Position numbers and translations under genes: made by a program. The notes beneath the pieces were generated by a model, which was not told where the DNA came from, did no database searches, and worked only from the letters and a program-made list of their open reading frames with translations. Shown here one piece after another: positions 1-9,154 of a stretch of 64,000 nucleotides of DNA. Numbering within the stretch: the stretch's first letter is position 1; every line of letters begins with the position of its first letter. Origin of the DNA: MED-G105 sp038522945 (GTDB taxonomy: Bacteria > Pseudomonadota > Alphaproteobacteria > Caulobacterales > Parvularculaceae); NCBI GenBank assembly GCA_038522945.1, contig JBCBJV010000014.1, positions 23,221 to 87,220 of the forward strand, given 5' to 3'.

Positions 1-59
1 CGTAGCGGCGCAAGGACAACCATTGATGCAATGACGAGAATTTTTGGATTGATCAACAT
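1..59 (-). CDS. 5' end of a secreted or membrane protein, cut by window start
   Basis: Read on the minus strand, an ATG at 59 opens a frame that stays open to the window edge and encodes about 19 residues: a short start followed by a hydrophobic run (ILVIASMVVLAPL) that looks like a signal peptide or first membrane segment. A strong ribosome binding site, GGGAGGAA, lies at 67-74, seven bases before the ATG, which is the main reason to believe the gene. The product cannot be named from so few residues. Confidence 0.5.
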   Translation of the reverse strand, partial: MLINPKILVIASMVVLAPL

Positions 60-331
60 CGAGACGTTCCTCCCAAAACGTGTTTGATATCGTTCAAACG
101 TCCGTCGCATTAGCGTCGGTGTCAAGGTGATACAAGATTAATTAATCAGTATTCCATTCAAATTTATATGTGCGCCGCAGCAATTCAGGACCGCTTGAGC
201 TACCCAGAATCGGGAGACTGTCGAACAGGCTCGTAAAGCTCATCGAAGATCGGGTATCTAGTCGCAATTACGAATTGGCGACCCTCGCCCACTAGCATTC
301 CGACACCTTGTCGATAAGAGGCGTATACAGG
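60..331. other. Intergenic region with two small inverted repeats
   Basis: No gene is seen here. It holds the upstream region of the minus-strand gene at 1-59 and the downstream end of the flavoenzyme gene. An inverted repeat GTTTGA-N6-TCAAAC spans 82-99, about 22 bases before the start codon of the partial gene, and an AT palindrome GATTAATTAATC lies at 136-147. Either could be an operator; neither matches a box I can name. Confidence 0.35.
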
Positions 332-1555
332 TCAATGAACCGATCGATTTTGCGAGGTATCTTTCGTTGCAAGGCTGAAGCGTCTGTCCGGAGTTTTACC
401 ATCCAACAGCAAGTCAGCTGCGATCCGGCCTACCGCAGGCCCGTGTTTGAAACCATGGCCTGAGCCCATGCCGACGAGCAGAGTATTTGACCATTCCGGG
501 TGGCGATCAATCAGGAAGTCACCATTGGCACTGTTCTCATACTGGCAGATACGGGCCTCAGAAAGTGGAGCATCGGCCATTGCCGGGAAACGACCTGCCA
601 TATAGCTGCGTACCATATCCAAGGATTCCGCTGTCAGCATACGGTCGTTCTTGTCAAAATCGACGATGGGCCCATGACTGTCGTCAGCGATCTTGAAACC
701 GCGGGATTCCAGGTCCGGGAAGCCATAGAAAACCTTATCGCCCACAAAATCGATCCAGCCCGGCATCTGTGATGCGGTGAACCGTTTGTCACCGGCTGGC
801 GACTGGAAATAAAGAATCTCCTGACGGGTCGCGAACAGGCGAGGCCCGAGAAGCTCAGGAAAGAGTTTCCCCAGCCAGGGGCCGCATGCGAAGACAAATG
901 TGTCCGCACTAATTTTATCGCCGTCTGAAGTTGTGACAGTCTTCAACTCGCTTTGACTTTTAGGGGGCGCAATTGCTGCCCGCAGATAGGCCCCGCCCTG
1001 GCGGACAAAATTCTCAACGAGCGTCGCCACCCCCCGCCGGGCCATCAGTGCGCCGAAGCTTGGTTCATATTGCCCGAATGCGACACCAGTAAAGTCGATC
1101 TGCGGCCAGCGCTTTTTGAGATCCGACGGCTCGATGCGCTCAACAGGGATATTCAGCTCCCGGAGCGCTTCAAAGCTACCCGTCGCGTAGTCCATCTCCC
1201 GGTCATAGAATGAGAGAACGCCCGCCTCGTGAAAAATCGGCAGACCCGCGTCCCGCGACAGTTTCTTGAAATCATCAAGCGCCTCCAGCGCCATCCGACT
1301 GTAGACCGCATCGCGCCCGTATCCCGCCCGGGTAAGGCGCGACTCGCCGCCGGAGCTGGCCCGTGCGTGGGCCGGGCCCCAGGCATCCACCAGCAATACT
1401 CTTTTGCCACGGCGGCGCATTTGCTCTGCGGTCCAGGCACCAAATACCCCGGCACCAACAACGACCACATCCCACCGCTCGCGCGCAGCGACTGCTGATG
1501 AAACAACGGGCGTAGATGCCAACCCTGCGACAGTCGCTCGGCGTGTGATCTTCAT
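332..1555 (-). CDS. Tat-exported FAD-dependent oxidase, monomeric sarcosine oxidase / N-methyl amino acid oxidase family
   Basis: A DAO-family flavoenzyme of about 407 residues, expected to oxidise a secondary amine or N-methyl amino acid to give hydrogen peroxide. The start at 1555 is chosen over the upstream one because GGGAGAG precedes it and the protein then begins with a twin-arginine signal (TRRATVAG) and an Ala-rich cleavage region. The dinucleotide-binding motif GAGVFG is at about residues 34-39. Near residue 337 the sequence ICQYENSANGDFLIDRHPE matches the region of monomeric sarcosine oxidase whose Cys carries covalent FAD; the later GSGHGFK motif also fits. Export by Tat is unusual for this family, whose best-known members are cytoplasmic. 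The exact substrate is not readable from the sequence. Confidence 0.85.
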   Translation of the reverse strand: MKITRRATVAGLASTPVVSSAVAARERWDVVVVGAGVFGAWTAEQMRRRGKRVLLVDAWGPAHARASSGGESRLTRAGYGRDAVYSRMALEALDDFKKLSRDAGLPIFHEAGVLSFYDREMDYATGSFEALRELNIPVERIEPSDLKKRWPQIDFTGVAFGQYEPSFGALMARRGVATLVENFVRQGGAYLRAAIAPPKSQSELKTVTTSDGDKISADTFVFACGPWLGKLFPELLGPRLFATRQEILYFQSPAGDKRFTASQMPGWIDFVGDKVFYGFPDLESRGFKIADDSHGPIVDFDKNDRMLTAESLDMVRSYMAGRFPAMADAPLSEARICQYENSANGDFLIDRHPEWSNTLLVGMGSGHGFKHGPAVGRIAADLLLDGKTPDRRFSLATKDTSQNRSVH

Positions 1556-1897
1556 GACGTCTCTCCCGTGCTCATTTGGCCAAAGAAGGTGAGAAAAAGC
1601 TAGCCTCATTCAATCGAGTAGGACAGATCAATCCATTTTTTGATCAGCGCTTTTTGGATCGTCAAAAAAACTTATCGAATACCGCAAAGCAGCGTCGCGC
1701 CTTGCCAGCGCGGGGACCGGTATAAAATTTATCGAACACCCCTCCTTACCCCCCCAGTATACCCATGCGCAAAGTATACCCATGCGCAAAGGATACCCAT
1801 GGGCAAAAGAACGGTCGTGGGTGATGCGAACCGGCGCGTGCGCTCTTAAGTACAATGTATCGACTGATCAGCTACCCCACTTGAGGACCCCTTGCCG
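1556..1897. other. Divergent intergenic region
   Basis: Separates the minus-strand flavoenzyme from the plus-strand ABC1 kinase and so should contain both promoters. Apart from the three tandem 17-bp repeats at 1757-1807 nothing coding is convincing. The short open frames here lack ribosome binding sites and recognisable protein features. Confidence 0.5.
1757..1807. repeat. Three tandem 17-bp direct repeats
   Basis: GTATACCCATGCGCAAA occurs at 1757-1773 and again, identical, at 1774-1790; a third copy with two changes, GGATACCCATGGGCAAA, follows at 1791-1807. The copies abut without spacers. They lie about 90 bases before the start codon of the ABC1 kinase gene, a position suited to a multimeric regulator site, though slippage-generated repeats would look the same. 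Confidence 0.85.
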
Positions 1898-3238
1898 ATG
1901 GCCAGACAAAAGAAAAGCGATGGTGCCGCGATCCCCGCCGGGCGTCTCACGCGGTTTGCCAAGTTTGGCGGACTGGCAACGCGCGTGGCTGGCGACGTTG
2001 CCGCCTCCGGGGCCAGGCGCTGGGCGCAAGGAGATCGCCCGGAGTTACGGGATCTGGTCCTGACGCCCGCTAACGCGGCCCGTGTCACCGAACAGCTGTC
2101 GGAACTGCGCGGGGCGGCCATGAAACTCGGCCAGCTGCTTTCCATGGATGCCGGCGAAATGCTCCCACCGGAGCTTGCCGATATTCTGGCGCGCCTGCGG
2201 GCGGATGCGGCCCCTATGCCCTCCAAACAGTTGCGCGCAACGCTTGATGAAAACTGGGGAAAGGGGTGGATCGAAAGGTTCCACTCCTTTGACATGCGCC
2301 CCGTGGCGGCCGCCTCCATCGGCCAGGTGCACCGCGCCAAACAAGATGACGGGACCGATCTTGCCATCAAGATCCAGTATCCAGGGATTGCCCGGTCGAT
2401 CGATAGCGACGTGGATAACGTCGCCACCCTGATCAATCTTTCAGGGCTCGTGCCGAAGGGGCTCGACCTGAAGCCCTTCCTCAACGAGGCCAAGAAGCAG
2501 CTGAAAGACGAAGCCGATTATGTGCGCGAGGGCGACTATGTGGACCGCTTTCATGCACTGTTGAAGGACCATGCCGACTATGCGGTGCCACGCCGGATTG
2601 ACGCCCTGACCACCACCACCGTCCTCGCCATGACCTATCAGGAAGGGGTCAGTGTGGAGACCATGGAAGACGCGCCTCAGGCGGTCCGCAACCGGATCAT
2701 CGAGATGCTGCTCGCGCTCCTCTACAAAGAGCTGTTCGACTTCCGCCTGATGCAGACGGACCCGAACTTTGCCAATTACCGGTATGATCCGCTAACCGAC
2801 AAACTGGTCCTGCTGGACTTCGGCGCCACCCGCGAGATCACCAAGGACCTCTCGGAGAAGTACCGCGCCCTCTTGCGCGCCGGCCGGAATGCAGACCGCG
2901 AGGCGCTGATCGCGGCCGCCCTGGAGATCGGCTATGTGGACCAGAAGACCCTGGATGACCATGGGGCCGCGATCCTCGGCCTTCTCGATATGGCGATGGA
3001 GCCCCTGCAGCGGGACGCGCCGTTCGACTTCGGCAATCTCGACCTTTCAACGCGCATGCGCGAGGCAAGCCTTTCATTTTTCCAGGATGCAGTCGTCGCC
3101 AAGGAACGGCGGATCTCTCACGTGGCGCCCACCGAGACCATGTTCCTCCAGCGCAAGTTCGCCGGCGTGTTCCTTTTGGCCAGTCGCCTGAAGGCAAAGG
3201 TGAACCTCCGGGCGCTGATTGATCCGTATTTGGAGTGA
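1898..3238 (+). CDS. ABC1/AarF (UbiB-type) protein kinase-like protein
   Basis: An atypical kinase of the ABC1/ADCK family, whose members support ubiquinone and other isoprenoid-lipid metabolism. Visible family marks are the KxGQ motif (KLGQLLSMDAGEMLPPEL), the Ala-rich nucleotide loop in AAASIGQVHRA, the ATP-binding lysine in LAIKIQYPG, QTDPNFANY in the catalytic loop position and the DFG-type motif LLDFGATRE. The ATG at 1898 is preferred to the TTG at 1892 because GAGGA at 1883-1887 is correctly spaced for it. At about 446 residues it is shorter than canonical UbiB (around 540), lacks the C-terminal membrane segments and is not beside ubiquinone genes, so it is probably a paralogue rather than UbiB itself. 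The methyltransferase gene follows 45 bases later and may be co-transcribed. Confidence 0.88.
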   Translation: MARQKKSDGAAIPAGRLTRFAKFGGLATRVAGDVAASGARRWAQGDRPELRDLVLTPANAARVTEQLSELRGAAMKLGQLLSMDAGEMLPPELADILARLRADAAPMPSKQLRATLDENWGKGWIERFHSFDMRPVAAASIGQVHRAKQDDGTDLAIKIQYPGIARSIDSDVDNVATLINLSGLVPKGLDLKPFLNEAKKQLKDEADYVREGDYVDRFHALLKDHADYAVPRRIDALTTTTVLAMTYQEGVSVETMEDAPQAVRNRIIEMLLALLYKELFDFRLMQTDPNFANYRYDPLTDKLVLLDFGATREITKDLSEKYRALLRAGRNADREALIAAALEIGYVDQKTLDDHGAAILGLLDMAMEPLQRDAPFDFGNLDLSTRMREASLSFFQDAVVAKERRISHVAPTETMFLQRKFAGVFLLASRLKAKVNLRALIDPYLE

Positions 3239-3283
3239 GTGCCCGATCTCTCAAGCGTACAAAACCGGAGACATGATAGAAGC

Positions 3284-3982
3284 ATGACCGAAAACACCAC
3301 CCCCCTCGTCGATATCTTTCAGGACCCCGAACACGCAGCCGAGTATGCAGAAGGGCCGGCGAAGTTCGTGCCTGGTTTTCGCGACCTCCATCGGATGGCC
3401 ACCATCCTGCTCCGTGAGTATGCGCCGACTAATGCCGAGGTTCTGGTCCATGGAGCGGGCGGCGGGCTGGAACTTGAAGCGTTCGCGAGCGCCAATCCCG
3501 AATGGACTTTTCTCGGCGTCGACCCAGCCAAGCCCATGCTTGATGAAGCGAAGGTAAGGCTGGGCGACCTCAATGAGCGGGTTAAGTTTCATCATGGGTA
3601 TACGGAGGATGCGCCCCTCGGGCCCTTTGACGCCGCCACCAGCTTCTTGACGCTCCACTTTCTTGAAAGAAACGAGCGTCGAGAAACGGTTGCGGAGATT
3701 GTGCGCCGCTTAAAGCCAGGCGCGCCGTTTATTACCGCCCATTGTAGCTTCCCCCAAGAGGCCGAACAGCGAGCGACTTGGCTGGCGAGACACCGCGCGT
3801 TCAGTATCGCGTCGGGGGTGGACCCTGACCTCGCCGAAAAAGGACGCAAGGATATCTCCGAACGGCTGCACGTCTATGATCCTGAGACCGACGAAGAGAT
3901 CTTGCGTGAGGCGGGCCTGTCAAACGTCACGATGTTTTATGCGGCGTTCACCTGGCGCGGATGGTTTGGACGCGTTTCGTAG
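3284..3982 (+). CDS. Class I SAM-dependent methyltransferase
   Basis: A soluble protein of about 232 residues with a Rossmann-fold methyltransferase core. Motif I is VLVHGAGGGLELEAF, followed by the acidic end of strand 2 (FLGVDPAKPML) and a post-motif FDAATSFLTLHFL region. The ATG at 3284 (MTENTTPLVD) is taken as the start; the open frame extends upstream to 3239 but without a better initiation signal. It sits directly downstream of the ABC1 kinase on the same strand, so the two may form a transcription unit. The substrate is unknown; motif I reads GAGGG rather than the usual GxGxG with an acidic residue before it, which is a minor deviation. Confidence 0.8.
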   Translation: MTENTTPLVDIFQDPEHAAEYAEGPAKFVPGFRDLHRMATILLREYAPTNAEVLVHGAGGGLELEAFASANPEWTFLGVDPAKPMLDEAKVRLGDLNERVKFHHGYTEDAPLGPFDAATSFLTLHFLERNERRETVAEIVRRLKPGAPFITAHCSFPQEAEQRATWLARHRAFSIASGVDPDLAEKGRKDISERLHVYDPETDEEILREAGLSNVTMFYAAFTWRGWFGRVS

Positions 3983-4094
3983 GGGTGTAAAATGGCGGGT
4001 TTGGGCCCTTTATAGTCATTCGTCACCGCACGAACCAGTGGCAGGTTCTTCCTAAAACCAGACATAACGAGAGCGCTGATTCATTGCAGAAGCA

Positions 4095-4111
4095 TAGGTT
4101 ACGTAAACCTA
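4095..4111. promoter_or_regulatory. Inverted repeat upstream of the KAP NTPase gene
   Basis: TAGGTT at 4095-4100 and AACCTA at 4106-4111 are perfect inverted arms around a five-base centre. The site lies about 85 bases upstream of the KAP start codon, in a plausible promoter region, and could bind a dimeric regulator. It is not placed like a terminator and has no T run. Confidence 0.45.
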
Positions 4112-4195
4112 CGCCCATTGCATCGGAGGTTCTGCGGACACGACTCTACATTCACCGCGAATACTCTTAGCTTCTTGTGAAATCAGAGGTAGCTC

Positions 4196-6445
4196 ATGGA
4201 TGCAAAATCAAAATTAGAACATGACGAACAGTCATCTCCACATGCACCAATTTCCGATCCGTTGTTCGATGCACTTGGGTTTGGAAACACTGCGGAGTTT
4301 TTGGCGACATCAATCATGGGGCTTGAAGATTCTGGTTCTTGGGTCTTCGGCCTCGAAGGAGCCTGGGGCAGCGGCAAATCCTCGCTGATTAACCTCACCG
4401 AGAAAGAGCTTCTAGCCGAGCACAAGAATTGGCGAAAACCAGTTGTTATAAGATTCTCACCTTGGTTGGTTGGCGACAGCGACGCTTTAACAAGGCGCTT
4501 TTTTGGCAGAGTTGCCGATGCGATTGACGATATTAATCAGGCCGAATTTCCAATTTGGTCGCACAAACGATGGCGGGTGGCGTGGTTAAAGTTTTGCCTG
4601 AAAGGTCAGTTGGCAAGCTTAGCTAGCGCTGCATCTCGAACTGGTTTGTTGGCGACTTTAAGCACGTTCAACATTTTTCTGTTAATCGCGAATGTATTCG
4701 TACGCTTGTTTTCGGGCACTCCGGCGCTTGAAGTTCAACGGTCTAGAGCAAAAAAGCTGATACAGAAGATAGCTCGAGTCAGACCGCATCTGAGAATAGT
4801 TGTAGTCATTGATGACCTCGACCGACTTGAGCCAAGGGAAGCGTTGGAAACCCTGCGGCTGGTTAAGGCAGTAGCGGACTTCCCAAACGTTACGTACATT
4901 TTGGCGTACGACAACCAAATCCTGAGCGAGGCTGTCCAAAGTGCCGCCTCCGTTTCTGACGGGCCAGCATATCTGGAGAAAATTATCCAGTTCCAACTAA
5001 AGGTGCCGTCACCTGGTCCATTTAGATTGCGACGTTTTTTACAATCGAAACTCCAAAAAGAATTCAAAGGGGGCGCTGACTGGAAGTCCACTCGAGCCGC
5101 CGTAGTTTTAGATGTGTGGGCCGGTCGTCTAATCAAGACGCCTAGAGACGTCGTACGAATATTCGAAGCTGTAAAACTGATGTGGGCTACGTTGCGCTCG
5201 GCACCAGCTGATTTGATTGATCTAGTGTGGCTCGAAATGATCAAAGAAAAAGCATCTTCGGGCACCTCCAATCTCTTCGATTGGTTGCTGAGCTACGCGG
5301 GTTCGCTTGAAGCAATTGCCATTGGTGGGCGGGTCTCTGGACGAGAAGTGACTCAGGAGAATTTGATTCAAATATTGGAGTCTTTGGGTTGGAAAAGACC
5401 GACTGGCGATGGGTTGGGCGACTATGATTATCATCACCTTGATGAGCTTGTCGCTGGCGTAAGTCGGGTATCCCTTCCACACGAGGAACCACTGCGGAAG
5501 GATAACCGGCTGTGGATTTTTCAAGCAGATGATCAAGAGTTGACTCAGTACCGTCTTGCTAGTCGCTTTTCATCTCCCTGGCACTGGAGACTTTACTCTG
5601 GTTTTTCTCAATCAGAGAACGCCCTGCATGATCAAATATGGAAGCGTTTACTCGAGTTGGCTGAACAGAATTCCGACCAGCTATCTGAATCGGTCGACAG
5701 CGTTATGGGAGCTGAAACAAACAACTCAGGTGGCGACACGATCGGTGATCAATTGTTGGAACTCATCAATGCCGATGTACAGGAAGCTGACAGCCAGCGA
5801 GCAATTAGATGGTTGAGATCCGCGATAGATAGTGCGGATGCAATTTATCATCGATCCGGCACATATGGAGCATTCAGCAAGCGACACATCGGCTTTCAAT
5901 TGGAGAAACTATCCGAAAAAGTGCTATCGAAGTTGGATGGCGCAGAACGGGCAGTACTTCTGGCTGACTTGTTCAAGAACGGACGGTCTGTGTGGGCTTT
6001 GGCAGAGTTATATCGAGATCAGTTCTTTCATTTTTCGCCGGGTCACGCCGAAAGAAATAATCCTCATCTCAGCCGCGAGGAATTCGACATTGTTGAGAAC
6101 CTGATAAAAAAGAGGCTATCAGGTCTGAATTCAGCAGATGTAGCGGCTTCACCTGAGGCTTGGAACCTTCTATACGCTGCATCGCATGCATTTGGCGAAA
6201 AGACCGCCAAGAAATGGTTTTCTCATCGCATCTCATCTGATGAAGACCTCATAGCCGTCTTAGGGAGTTTAGAAACTACCATGAGCAGTGCGCAGAGTAC
6301 CGCTGGTGTGCCTGAGGAGTGGATCAAGGATTTTGCTGATCCAGCGGACATCAAGAAACGTTTAAAGGGCGTTGTCGATTGGGAGAACCCGTTAGCCGAG
6401 AGAGCATCGGCATTGCTCACACGTTGGTACCAAAACAAGTACTGA
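4196..6445 (+). CDS. KAP family P-loop NTPase
   Basis: A 749-residue STAND-like NTPase of the KAP family (named after Kidins220/ARMS and PifA). The Walker A motif GAWGSGKS is at residues 55-62 and Walker B, VVVIDDLDR, at about 202-210. Between them a hydrophobic stretch at about 151-170 (LLATLSTFNIFLLIANVFVR) matches the membrane segment that is characteristically inserted between the Walker motifs of KAP proteins, so the protein is probably anchored to the inner membrane. AGAGGT precedes the ATG at a good distance. The gene is flanked by unrelated housekeeping genes and is clearly AT-richer: 28 of 60 bases at 4441-4500 are G or C against 43 of 60 at 2161-2220. That suggests acquisition by transfer. 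PifA, a family member, excludes phage T7, so a defence role is possible but not shown. Confidence 0.85.
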   Translation: MDAKSKLEHDEQSSPHAPISDPLFDALGFGNTAEFLATSIMGLEDSGSWVFGLEGAWGSGKSSLINLTEKELLAEHKNWRKPVVIRFSPWLVGDSDALTRRFFGRVADAIDDINQAEFPIWSHKRWRVAWLKFCLKGQLASLASAASRTGLLATLSTFNIFLLIANVFVRLFSGTPALEVQRSRAKKLIQKIARVRPHLRIVVVIDDLDRLEPREALETLRLVKAVADFPNVTYILAYDNQILSEAVQSAASVSDGPAYLEKIIQFQLKVPSPGPFRLRRFLQSKLQKEFKGGADWKSTRAAVVLDVWAGRLIKTPRDVVRIFEAVKLMWATLRSAPADLIDLVWLEMIKEKASSGTSNLFDWLLSYAGSLEAIAIGGRVSGREVTQENLIQILESLGWKRPTGDGLGDYDYHHLDELVAGVSRVSLPHEEPLRKDNRLWIFQADDQELTQYRLASRFSSPWHWRLYSGFSQSENALHDQIWKRLLELAEQNSDQLSESVDSVMGAETNNSGGDTIGDQLLELINADVQEADSQRAIRWLRSAIDSADAIYHRSGTYGAFSKRHIGFQLEKLSEKVLSKLDGAERAVLLADLFKNGRSVWALAELYRDQFFHFSPGHAERNNPHLSREEFDIVENLIKKRLSGLNSADVAASPEAWNLLYAASHAFGEKTAKKWFSHRISSDEDLIAVLGSLETTMSSAQSTAGVPEEWIKDFADPADIKKRLKGVVDWENPLAERASALLTRWYQNKY

Positions 6446-6566
6446 AGGGTCACATGCACCTAAGAACCTGACGTCTGCTGTTGCTCGCATTGCTGCCCTA
6501 CTGCTTAGGAATCTGAACGGCGAGGATTGGCGAAAAACCGTCGTCGCCGATGCTCGCGACACGCAT

Positions 6567-7703
6567 TCAAATCGGGGCGCGGCTATAGGCCCCGCCCTGC
6601 ATCGGCCGCGGCACGCGCGTTGTCTTCGGATAACTTAACGGCAGTTTCTTCAGGGAACGGACAGCAAGATAAGCAAAACACTCCGCCTCCAGATCATCAC
6701 CGCGCCAGCCGACGTCTTCGGCCGGGACAACACTTGCCTCCAGCGCCTTGTCGAGGGCTTCCATGAGCGCCGGGTTATGGCGGCCGCCGCCGGCAACCAC
6801 GTACAAAAACGGCGCTTCGGGGAGATGGTCTTCTGCCTTGCGCAAACACGCCGCGGTAAAGGCGGTAAGGGTCGCGGCCCCGTCTTCCGGCGACAGGTCC
6901 GAGACTTCATCGAGTTTAAAATCGTACCGGTCGAGGGATTTTGGCGGCTTACGGCGCAGATATGGGTTCAGCAGCATCATACGGAGGCGATCGGCGTGAA
7001 CCTTGCCCGCACGCGCCATCGTGCCGTCTTTGTCCATTGCCTTGCCAGTTTGCAGCTCCATCCATTCATCAATCAGCCCATTGCCGGGTCCGCAATCAAA
7101 GGCGACGAGATCAAGAATACTATCGCTGTCCGGCACATAAGTGACATTAGAAACACCGCCGAGATTGATGACCCCGATGGCACCGGCGAGCCCCGTTTCT
7201 TCCCGGTGCTTGCACGAGAGCGCCGCATGGTAGACCGGCGCAAAAGGTGCTCCCTCCCCGCCGGCTTCCACATCCGCCCGGCGAAAGTCGCTGACCACAT
7301 CGATTTTGGTATCTTCCGCAAGGGTCGGCCCGTCGCCCAATTGCCAGGTGCGTCCCACGTGCTCTGCAGTTTTCGCCGGCCGGTGAAGGATCGTCTGGCC
7401 GTGGAAACCGATCACATCGACCGCTGTGCGCTTGAGCCCTGCCTTTTCAAGAAGGGCCTCAACCGCTTCTGTATGGGCAAGAGTGATCTCTCCGTCAGCT
7501 TTGCCGATATCCGCCGCGCCGTCGCGTCCTTCCAGCGCCGCCTTGATGGCGCGCCGGGTCCAGATTTTCAGGTCGCGAGAATAAGGCACATGGAGCGTAG
7601 GCCCGAATTCGATGTGGCCCTCGCCGTCAGTGTGGAGGATCGCGGCATCGATGCCGTCAAGGGACGTGCCACTCATAAGGCCGATTGCCGTCAGAACTGT
7701 CAT
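6567..7703 (-). CDS. anmK: Anhydro-N-acetylmuramic acid kinase
   Basis: Phosphorylates 1,6-anhydro-MurNAc with ring opening, giving MurNAc-6-phosphate in cytoplasmic peptidoglycan recycling. The N-terminus GLMSGTSLDGID (residues 8-19) is the family signature; further matches are GFHGQTILH, LGDGPTLAE and FDCGPGN. The ATG at 7703 is chosen because it places that signature at the N-terminus and is preceded by AGAGG; the frame continues upstream but that part is not conserved in character. About 378 residues, normal for the family. It is divergent from tyrS, an arrangement seen in many alphaproteobacteria. Confidence 0.95.
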   Translation of the reverse strand: MTVLTAIGLMSGTSLDGIDAAILHTDGEGHIEFGPTLHVPYSRDLKIWTRRAIKAALEGRDGAADIGKADGEITLAHTEAVEALLEKAGLKRTAVDVIGFHGQTILHRPAKTAEHVGRTWQLGDGPTLAEDTKIDVVSDFRRADVEAGGEGAPFAPVYHAALSCKHREETGLAGAIGVINLGGVSNVTYVPDSDSILDLVAFDCGPGNGLIDEWMELQTGKAMDKDGTMARAGKVHADRLRMMLLNPYLRRKPPKSLDRYDFKLDEVSDLSPEDGAATLTAFTAACLRKAEDHLPEAPFLYVVAGGGRHNPALMEALDKALEASVVPAEDVGWRGDDLEAECFAYLAVRSLKKLPLSYPKTTRVPRPMQGGAYSRAPI

Positions 7704-7910
7704 TGCACCTCTGCTTCTTCCCGCGCGGGACCAGGCTCCGCCGGACCCTACTTCGCGAGATGTAAAGACAGTGTTTTCGCCCCGAGGGTCAATCGCTGCA
7801 ATGTCTGGGTCCGGCCATCTGGATTTCACCCGCGCGACAGACTACACAACGACGCTTTCAGCCAGGGGCGAGGTTCTTGGCGCACCATCCTGAAATGACG
7901 GCGGCTTCCC

Positions 7911-9152
7911 ATGTCTGAGTTCAAATCCGATTTTCTCCGTGTTCTTAATGAGCGCGGTTTTATTCATCAGGGCACCAACCTTGAAGGCCTGGACGAAAAG
8001 GCGGCCTCGGGACAAATCACCGGCTATATTGGATTCGATGCGACCGCGTCGTCGCTGCACGCGGGTAGTCTGATCCAGATCATGATGCTTTACTGGTTGC
8101 AGCAGACCGGTCACCGGCCAATTGCACTCATGGGTGGGGGCACGACGAAAGTCGGTGATCCTTCCGGCAAAGACACCCAGCGCAAGCTCCTAAGCGATGA
8201 GGACATCGACGCGAACATCAACTCGATTAAGGGTGTGTTTTCCCAGTTTCTGGACTTCAGCGATGACAAAGCGCTGATGGTCAACAATGACGACTGGCTT
8301 TCGAAGCTCGGTTACGTGGAGTTCCTGCGCGACTATGGCCCAGCATTCACCATCAACCGTATGCTGACCTTTGACAGCGTCAAGCTTCGCCTTGAGCGCG
8401 AAAGCCCCATGACGTATTTGGAATTCAATTACATGCTGATGCAGGCCTATGACTTCCTGGAACTGTACAGGCGCCATGACTGTCTGCTTCAACTTGGCGG
8501 GTCGGATCAGTGGGGCAATATCGTCAATGGCGTTGAACTGTGCCGCCGTAAGGCGAGCGTGGAAGTCTTTGGCTTGACGACACCGCTCCTGACGACAGCA
8601 TCTGGCAAAAAAATGGGCAAGACCGAGAGCGGCGCCGTCTGGCTAAATGCGGACCTCTTTAGTCCCTATGACTACTGGCAGTACTGGCGCAATGTGGAAG
8701 ATGCCGACATTGAAACCATGCTGTCACGGTTCACGGTTTTGCCCATGGATGAGGTTCGTCGGCTATCTGCTCTTGAGGGCAGCGAAATAAATGAGGCCAA
8801 GAAAATTCTTGCCAATGAAGCAACCGCCCTTCTCCATGGGCGCGAGGCCGCGAATGCAGCGGAAGAAACCGCGCGCGCGACATTCGAACAAGGCGGGCTT
8901 GGCAAAGATCTGCCAACGGTTGAAGTCAGCTCCACCGACATCAGTACCGGGATCAATTTGCTGGAGACATTCGCAAGCGCAGGCCTCATCACCTCTAAAG
9001 GCGAAGGCCGCCGCCACATCAAGGCGGGTGCACTTAAATTGAATGATACACCGCTTACGGAAGAACGAACGATTGTCGAGAGTGATTTTGTCGATGGTGA
9101 GGTAAAACTGTCAATTGGAAAGAAAAAGCACGGGGTCTTAAAAGCCAGCTAG
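7911..9152 (+). CDS. tyrS: Tyrosyl-tRNA synthetase
   Basis: Class I aminoacyl-tRNA synthetase charging tRNA-Tyr. The HIGH-type motif is HAGS at residues 50-53, in the context GYIGFDATASSLHAGSL, and the KMSKS-type loop is KKMGKTESG near residue 232. The C-terminal 70 residues form an S4 RNA-binding domain (GRRHIKAGALKLND). Length 413 is typical of the bacterial TyrRS type. The ribosome binding site is weak. Confidence 0.97.
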   Translation: MSEFKSDFLRVLNERGFIHQGTNLEGLDEKAASGQITGYIGFDATASSLHAGSLIQIMMLYWLQQTGHRPIALMGGGTTKVGDPSGKDTQRKLLSDEDIDANINSIKGVFSQFLDFSDDKALMVNNDDWLSKLGYVEFLRDYGPAFTINRMLTFDSVKLRLERESPMTYLEFNYMLMQAYDFLELYRRHDCLLQLGGSDQWGNIVNGVELCRRKASVEVFGLTTPLLTTASGKKMGKTESGAVWLNADLFSPYDYWQYWRNVEDADIETMLSRFTVLPMDEVRRLSALEGSEINEAKKILANEATALLHGREAANAAEETARATFEQGGLGKDLPTVEVSSTDISTGINLLETFASAGLITSKGEGRRHIKAGALKLNDTPLTEERTIVESDFVDGEVKLSIGKKKHGVLKAS

Positions 9153-9154
9153 CG

